A stretch of 10,276 nucleotides of DNA. Source: Hyphomicrobiales bacterium. Its GTDB lineage: Bacteria > Pseudomonadota > Alphaproteobacteria > Rhizobiales > JAUVMS01. The first letter of the stretch is position 1. Each line of letters starts with the position of its first letter. The notes under the pieces are model-generated. The model ran no database searches. It had not been told where the DNA came from and saw only the letters and a list, made by a program, of their open reading frames with translations. The stretch lies in assembly GCA_030600135.1 (NCBI GenBank), contig JAUVMS010000070.1:1-10276 (forward strand). Reading direction: 5' to 3'. Positions 7,016-10,276 of the stretch are shown piece by piece. The translations under genes and the position numbers were made by a program.

Positions 7016-7954
7016 TCAGGAACCGATCGGCGGCCCAGCCTCTTTGCGCTCTGTAATCAAGCCGTAGCACTCCGGTCGACGATAGGTGGCAAAGTCGAAG
7101 AAGCTCTTGTATTCGCGTGTCAGATCGAGGTCGATCTCATAAGGTACCAATTCATCGCCGAGCGTCGAGGAGGTTGCCACGACCTCGCCCGAAGGCGATA
7201 CGATGCAAGAGTGCCCCATCATATCGAAACCCTCCTCCGGTCCGGCCTTGGCACTGGCGATGATCCACGTCCCGTTCTGATAGGCACCCGCCTGCATGGG
7301 TGCCAGGTGATGCAGCGTGCGCAGTCCGTTTTGCAACGGGTGATCCGGCAACTCAGCGGGAGAATTGAAGCCGACACAGACGAGTTCCACCCCCTGCAAA
7401 CCAAGCACGCGATAAGGTTCCGGCCAGCGCCGGTCATTGCAAATTAGCATGCCGAGGCGTGCATCCAGCATTTCGAACACGGGAAAGCCAAGATTGCCTG
7501 GCTCGAAATACCATGGCTCCAGATGTTGAAGTCTCAAACTCGGATCGTAAGTTGCATTGCCCGGCAAATGAACCTTGCGATACTTCCCGATCATCGAGCC
7601 CAAGCCGTCCACCAAAACGCTTGAGTTGTAGCGACGCCTGGTCCCTCCCTCCACCACTTCCTCACAAAATCCGAGATAAAATCCGACACCGAGACCGGCG
7701 GCCGCATCGAACAGTGGCTGGGTGTCGGGCCCGGGTAATTCCCGCTCGAAAAAGCCAGCTATCTCGTCTTCGTCGTCGATCAACCAACGAGGAAAGAAAG
7801 TGGTCAGCGCCATTTCGGGAAAAACCACGAAGCTGCCACCGAGCGCGTGGGCTTGCTCGATGAGGACGATCATCCGGTCCACGACCTGCGAGCGCAGCTC
7901 CTTGCGTCGGATGGGACCGAGCTGTGCCGCGGCCACAACCATCTTACGTGCCAT
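7016..7954 (-). CDS. N-carbamoyl-D-amino-acid amidohydrolase (nitrilase superfamily)
   Basis: This is a 312-residue cytoplasmic carbon-nitrogen hydrolase very like the Agrobacterium D-carbamoylase. That enzyme converts N-carbamoyl-D-amino acids to D-amino acids, CO2 and ammonia, the second step of the hydantoin pathway. From the ATG at 7954 the catalytic triad falls at Glu47 (VVFPEMALTTFFPRW), Lys127 (GKYRKVHLPG) and Cys172 (LICNDRRWPE), the same numbering as the reference enzyme. Other family blocks are YFEPGNLGFPVF, MQAGAYQNG and MGHSCIVSPSGE. A textbook AGGAGG (7961-7966) lies 6 bases before the ATG; a GTG two codons upstream is not needed. No hydantoinase, racemase or permease gene lies beside it in this window, so its in vivo substrate may be another N-carbamoyl compound or ureide. 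A hairpin directly abuts the ribosome binding site. Confidence 0.92.
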   Translation of the reverse strand: MARKMVVAAAQLGPIRRKELRSQVVDRMIVLIEQAHALGGSFVVFPEMALTTFFPRWLIDDEDEIAGFFERELPGPDTQPLFDAAAGLGVGFYLGFCEEVVEGGTRRRYNSSVLVDGLGSMIGKYRKVHLPGNATYDPSLRLQHLEPWYFEPGNLGFPVFEMLDARLGMLICNDRRWPEPYRVLGLQGVELVCVGFNSPAELPDHPLQNGLRTLHHLAPMQAGAYQNGTWIIASAKAGPEEGFDMMGHSCIVSPSGEVVATSSTLGDELVPYEIDLDLTREYKSFFDFATYRRPECYGLITERKEAGPPIGS

Positions 7955-7960
7955 CGCCAC

Positions 7961-7983
7961 CCTCCTTTCGCCTACTGGCGAAA
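7961..7983 (-). promoter_or_regulatory. Hairpin/palindrome abutting the carbamoylase ribosome binding site
   Basis: TTTCGCC at 7966-7972 and GGCGAAA at 7977-7983 form a perfect 7-bp inverted repeat with a 4-base loop. In the minus-strand transcript the last base of the stem is the first A of AGGAGG (7961-7966). It could act as an RNA hairpin controlling ribosome access, or as a DNA operator near the promoter. Confidence 0.5.
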
Positions 7984-8011
7984 TGCTAGTGTCAATTGTC
8001 CGCAGTGCAAA
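7983..8011 (-). promoter_or_regulatory. Possible promoter of the carbamoylase gene
   Basis: On the minus strand a TTTGCA (-35-like, 4/6) and a TAGCAT (-10-like, 4/6, 7983-7988) are separated by 17 bases just upstream of the hairpin. If used, transcription would begin inside the inverted repeat, making the repeat more likely an operator than an RNA structure. The match is modest. Confidence 0.25.
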
Positions 8012-8066
8012 GCGCCGGCCGGCCTGTGGTGGCTTAGATCGAACTCGGGTGCCGGCTGAAACCTGA

Positions 8067-8141
8067 TGGTGGGCGCGACTGGGATTGAACCAGTGACCTC
8101 TCGCGTGTGAGGCGAGCGCTCTCCCGCTGAGCTACGCGCCC
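8067..8141 (-). tRNA. tRNA-Val (anticodon CAC)
   Basis: The minus strand folds into a complete cloverleaf. The acceptor stem is GGGCGCG/CGCGCCC, the D stem GCTC/GAGC, the anticodon stem CTCGC/GCGAG with loop CTCACAC (anticodon CAC, reading GUG), the variable loop AGGTC, and the T arm ACTGG-TTCAATC-CCAGT. The discriminator A (8070) and CCA (8067-8069) are encoded. All stems pair perfectly, so the gene should be functional. Its 5' end faces a tyrosine integrase 83 bp away. A 13-base stretch of its anticodon arm recurs at 9432-9444 with one mismatch. Confidence 0.97.
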
Positions 8142-8150
8142 AATTTCTCT

Positions 8151-8181
8151 ATGATACAATAAGTTACACAAATAATTCCAA
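8151..8181 (-). promoter_or_regulatory. Possible tRNA-Val promoter
   Basis: On the minus strand TATCAT (8151-8156) lies 9 bases before the tRNA 5' end and is a good -10. TTGGAA (8176-8181) could be the -35, although the 19-base spacer is longer than usual. Confidence 0.35.
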
Positions 8182-8197
8182 TCACAACATTGACGCC

Positions 8198-8217
8198 GGG
8201 GCACATTTTGGGGCACA
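8198..8217 (+). repeat. Tandem GGGGCACA repeats before the integrase
   Basis: GGGGCACA occurs at 8198-8205 and again at 8210-8217, a 12-bp period, ending 7 bases before the integrase ATG. Short G-rich direct repeats near tyrosine-integrase genes are candidate arm-type binding sites; here they would also allow autoregulation of the integrase. No other copies were looked for outside the window. Confidence 0.4.
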
Positions 8218-8224
8218 AATTTGC

Positions 8225-9394
8225 ATGAAGTTGAATGATACTAAGCTGCGTCGTATCACGGCGCAAGGCCAACGGATCGACTTGAGTGACCGCAATGGCC
8301 TTGTGTTGCGCGTGTCGCCAAACGGGCAAAAGCGCTGGTCAGTTCGCTATCGCTTCGCCCATAAACAGGCTCGCATAGAGATTGGTGCTTACCCCGGTGT
8401 CAGCTTGGCACAAGCACGCGCCAGGCTCTATGAAATCAAGGGGCTTCTTGCGAGCGGTTGTGATCCCGCTCTGACCTTCAAAACACCCGAAGTCTTAAAG
8501 GTAGGCGACGTGTATTTTACGTGGCTTGAGAATTTTTGCAGAGACCACTATACACCCAGTACATACCGAGCCATCCAATCCACATTTACTCTCCACATCC
8601 TACCGTCTTGGCAAGGACGCGATTTAAGGGCATTGCGTGCAGCCGACCTTTTTCAGTTGCTCACCCAGGCCGCTCAGCGTAACGGTCGAATCGGCGGTCC
8701 AGGTGCAGCCCGCGATGTCAAAAAGCATCTCAACAAAATGGCCAAATGGGCGCGAGCGCAAGGGCTCATTGACGTCAATTATTTCGCGGATGTTCAAGCG
8801 CCGTACAAATATGTTGAGCGCTCGCGAACACCGACGCTCAAAGAGGCGCGGCAGATTTTCGCTCGACTTACTGAATGTGGCACTTATCCTTTTGGATCGT
8901 TCTATCGGCTCTTGTTGTTGACGGGTCTGCGTCGCAAAGAGCTGGCGCTGTCTGAGTGGAGTTGGCTCACGCAAGATGCCCTTGTCATTCCACGGGAAGC
9001 CACCAAGGCAAAGAGAATGCCCCATGCTGTCCCCCTTACGCGCCAGATGCGCGCATTCATCGCTAAGCTGCCTCGCATGGGCCCTCACCTCTTTACATCA
9101 AATGGCCTCTCACCGCTCTCAGGTTGGACCAAGGCCCTGCAGAAAGTTCGTGGATATTGCGATGTCCCCCATTTCACGCCCCACGACTTTCGCCGCGCCA
9201 TGGCAACCGAAATGGATCGCATGCGCGTCCCTGACACGATCATCGAGTTGTGCTTGGGTCATACGCAGCCCCAACTCAAGCGAGCCTATCGCACCTACTC
9301 CTTCTTTGATGAGAAAAAGGCTGCGCTGCAAAAATGGAACAATGCGGTCTCGGCCCCATTGACCATACCGCGCGCAGGTCACCACGAGCCGTAA
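8225..9394 (+). CDS. P4-family tyrosine site-specific integrase
   Basis: This is a full-length tyrosine recombinase of 389 aa. Residues about 1-85 form the DUF4102-type N-terminal arm-binding domain (GLVLRVSPNGQKRWSVRYR, IGAYPGVSLAQARA). Residues about 95-185 are the core-binding SAM-like domain, and about 203-375 are the catalytic domain. Catalytic residues are all visible: Arg236 (LLTGLRRKEL), a Lys at 261/263 (TKAKRMPHAVPL), His320 and Arg323 (HDFRR), His346 (LGHT) and Tyr355, nine residues after His346 as usual. It is likely active. Only a weak GGGG lies upstream of the ATG. It is adjacent to tRNA-Val but on its 5' side and transcribed away from it, unlike the common arrangement at tRNA 3' ends. 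Base composition is slightly lower in GC than the genes to the left, consistent with acquisition. Confidence 0.94.
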   Translation: MKLNDTKLRRITAQGQRIDLSDRNGLVLRVSPNGQKRWSVRYRFAHKQARIEIGAYPGVSLAQARARLYEIKGLLASGCDPALTFKTPEVLKVGDVYFTWLENFCRDHYTPSTYRAIQSTFTLHILPSWQGRDLRALRAADLFQLLTQAAQRNGRIGGPGAARDVKKHLNKMAKWARAQGLIDVNYFADVQAPYKYVERSRTPTLKEARQIFARLTECGTYPFGSFYRLLLLTGLRRKELALSEWSWLTQDALVIPREATKAKRMPHAVPLTRQMRAFIAKLPRMGPHLFTSNGLSPLSGWTKALQKVRGYCDVPHFTPHDFRRAMATEMDRMRVPDTIIELCLGHTQPQLKRAYRTYSFFDEKKAALQKWNNAVSAPLTIPRAGHHEP

Positions 9395-9400
9395 CCTCGC

Positions 9401-9413
9401 TTGACATTGTCAA
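9401..9413. repeat. Short palindrome after the integrase stop
   Basis: TTGACA-T-TGTCAA is a perfect dyad of 6+6 around one base, starting 7 bases after the integrase TAA. The one-base centre rules out a stable hairpin of the full stem, so it would be a protein-binding site if functional. Confidence 0.3.
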
Positions 9414-9431
9414 TGCCAGATATGGCCCCGG

Positions 9432-9444
9432 CGCGCGTGAGGCG
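9432..9444. repeat. Near-copy of tRNA-Val anticodon arm, candidate attachment core
   Basis: CGCGCGTGAGGCG here matches 8102-8114 inside tRNA-Val in 12 of 13 positions and in the same orientation. The shared block covers the anticodon loop and flanking stem, a known crossover site for tRNA-targeting integrases. The two copies bracket the tRNA 5' half and the whole integrase gene (about 1.33 kb apart). The shortness and GC-richness of the match leave chance as an alternative. Confidence 0.35.
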
Positions 9445-9524
9445 GCCTCCCTTGGGGTCCACGCACGATGCGATTGACGCGCGCTCCGTCCATAAGAAGA
9501 GCATATTCAGTCTGTCTGCAAAGA

Positions 9525-9546
9525 TGGTTGCGGGGGCACGCAACCA
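9525..9546. repeat. Perfect 8-bp-stem hairpin
   Basis: TGGTTGCG (9525-9532) and CGCAACCA (9539-9546) pair perfectly around the loop GGGGCA. There is no T-run on either side. It might be a weak factor-dependent terminator for the integrase, a recombination or protein site, or part of a dispersed repeat. Confidence 0.45.
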
Positions 9547-9598
9547 CCTATACCGAACTGAATTTCAGCTCGACTAGAACTCAAGTCTAGGATCAGAA

Positions 9599-9733
9599 AT
9601 GCTTTCGTCCGCTCACAGAAACCGAACTATCTCGCCTATTCCCACCCCGGATGAGACACGGCTCATCCTTGATGGGTACGACACGGCAAAGATCGTAGGT
9701 CTGCACGACGGCGTCCTGCGCGCAGATGTCTAA
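9599..9733 (+). CDS. Possible 44-aa small ORF
   Basis: An ATG at 9599 with AGGA 6 bases upstream opens a 44-codon frame. Its C-terminal part (ETRLILDGYDTAKIVGLHD) has a plausible protein composition. No family is recognised. It may be a chance frame or the tail of a decayed gene in the integrase-linked segment. Confidence 0.2.
   Translation: MLSSAHRNRTISPIPTPDETRLILDGYDTAKIVGLHDGVLRADV
9649..9668. repeat. Stem-loop, 7-bp stem
   Basis: GGATGAG (9649-9655) pairs with CTCATCC (9662-9668) around a 6-base loop. Only two T residues follow on the plus strand, so it is not a convincing intrinsic terminator. Confidence 0.35.
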
Positions 9734-9782
9734 CGTGTGCGTTTAGCTCCTTCGATTTATCTAACAGCGATCGGCAGGGGTT

Positions 9783-9920
9783 CAGTCCCTCAACGTCCAC
9801 AGGAGTGGGACGGCTCATGGTAGTCCCGTCGCCCAATTGGCCATTCAAGTTCTCGCCCAAGCACTTGACCCCACCGGCACTAGGCAGTGCACAGCTGTGA
9901 TACCCCCCCGTGGTGATACC
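9783..9920 (-). pseudogene. Orphan single RCC1 repeat (gene remnant)
   Basis: Reading the minus strand gives GITTGGYHSCALPSAGG, then VKCLGENLNGQLGDGTT, then MSRPTPVDVEGL. This is one complete unit of the RCC1 (regulator of chromosome condensation) beta-propeller repeat, whose consensus has GGxHxCAL, V-x-C-W-G-x-N, GQLGDGTT and PV-x-V-x-G-L. Real RCC1 proteins have about seven such units. Here only one is left, the conserved Trp is Leu (TTG instead of TGG), and no ATG is present. An in-frame TAG lies upstream within the dehydrogenase sequence, and the similarity ends sharply at 9783. The only usable start would be that TTG at 9860, in the middle of the repeat. It is therefore a fragment of a larger gene, probably brought in or left behind by rearrangement, directly behind the broken dehydrogenase. 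Confidence 0.75.
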
Positions 9921-9948
9921 ACATTTAAGCTGACGACAGACATTACCG

Positions 9949-10276
9949 TCACAGCAGCGTCCGGCCGCCGTCTACATAGATGGTCTGGCCGGTGATGAAA
10001 GCGCCGGCCGCAGCGTTACGCCCAAAAGGTCCTCCGCTGCGCAGAACCGACCCAGCGGAATCCGGCTCATTTGGTAGTCATATTTACCGGATTTTTTCAG
10101 GAAGTCCTCGGCCAGCGGTGTGGGCACCACGGCCGGGCCGATAGCGTTTACAGTGACCTTATGCTTCGCCCATTCCAGCGCTAAGACACGCGTTAGGTGG
10201 GACAGGCCCGCCTTGCTACTGGCGTAGGCCGCATAGTCGGGGTTAACCACGTCGCTGGAGACGGAGGCCAGCGTGA
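9949..10276 (-). pseudogene. Short-chain dehydrogenase/reductase, C-terminal part, frameshifted; continues beyond the window
   Basis: This is the C-terminal third of a classical SDR (NAD(P)-dependent oxidoreductase). The minus strand shows the catalytic Ser region (LASVSS), the YxxxK motif in DYAAYASSKAGL, and ALEWAKHKVTVNAIGPAVVPTPLAE, then PLGRFCAAEDLLG. At about 10019/10020 the frame breaks: the first frame runs into unrelated residues and stops at 9972. The true SDR ending (NAAAGAFITGQTIYVDGG, then RTLL and a TGA at 9949-9951) continues in another frame. Compared with family members, about six to eight residues between EDLLG and NAAAG (normally like AVLFLAS) are missing. The cause is therefore a small out-of-frame deletion, not a single-base error. 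The loss would remove the last strand and cofactor-site segment, so the gene is probably inactive. Its N-terminal Rossmann part lies outside the window. Confidence 0.8.

Larger units (their letters stand above)
9395..9782. other. 388-bp region after the integrase, mostly non-coding
   Basis: This region contains a TTGACATTGTCAA palindrome (9401-9413), a near-copy of the tRNA anticodon arm (9432-9444), a strong hairpin (9525-9546), a 44-codon open frame (9599-9733) and a second hairpin (9649-9668). No protein domain is recognisable. It looks like the scar or end region of an integrated element. Confidence 0.5.

Noticed and set aside
6981..7031. CCGATCGGC direct repeat (6981-6989 and 7023-7031)
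   Set aside because: A nine-base GC-rich palindromic word repeated once, with one copy inside the carbamoylase coding end; likely chance.
8067..8141. tRNA-Val as an interrupted or damaged gene because of the integrase
   Set aside because: All stems pair perfectly and CCA is encoded, so the tRNA is intact.
9649..9668. Intrinsic terminator
   Set aside because: The stem is only 7 bp and no T-run follows on either strand; kept as a plain stem-loop.

Overview
The window looks like chromosomal DNA of an alphaproteobacterium, probably Rhizobiales-like. This is inferred from the moderately high GC content, the Agrobacterium-type N-carbamoyl-D-amino-acid amidohydrolase, the rhizobial-style SLC13 permease and YHS proteins, and the tRNA-Val(CAC)/P4-type integrase junction. 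No single marker fixes the genus.

Left part (1-5244): a histone-deacetylase-family amidohydrolase is on the minus strand (72-1199). It is divergent from a small TusA-type sulfur carrier (1334-1561). After a 417-bp gap with no convincing gene comes a tight plus-strand cluster: an SLC13/DASS anion permease (1979-3508), a tandem universal-stress protein whose ATG lies 1 base after the permease stop (3510-4493), and an RNase Z-like metallo-beta-lactamase-fold hydrolase 13 bases further on (4507-5244). The layout suggests co-expression of a membrane transporter, a stress/nucleotide-sensing-type protein and a hydrolase.

Middle part (5245-7954): a short periplasmic cytochrome c lies convergent on the minus strand (5257-5637). 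It is followed by a 347-bp regulatory-looking gap with a perfect 16-bp palindrome, an ABM-like dimeric barrel protein (5985-6272), an exported YHS-domain protein (6422-6904), and a minus-strand N-carbamoyl-D-amino-acid hydrolase (7016-7954). In that hydrolase the Glu-Lys-Cys triad falls at residues 47, 127 and 172. A hairpin abuts its Shine-Dalgarno sequence.

Right part (8067-10276): tRNA-Val(CAC) on the minus strand is followed, on its 5' side, by a full-length P4-family tyrosine integrase. A 13-bp near-copy (12/13) of the tRNA anticodon arm sits 38 bp after the integrase stop and could be the other end of a very small or eroded integrated element. Beyond it the DNA looks decayed: a single orphan RCC1 repeat without a start codon, directly downstream of a short-chain dehydrogenase whose C-terminus is broken by an out-of-frame deletion. 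The region from the tRNA rightwards therefore reads as an integration hotspot with remnants.

The strongest candidates for something new are the permease/Usp/MBL cluster, whose permease lacks canonical SNT motifs, and the tRNA-Val/integrase junction. No obvious defence system, CRISPR array or complete mobile element is present.
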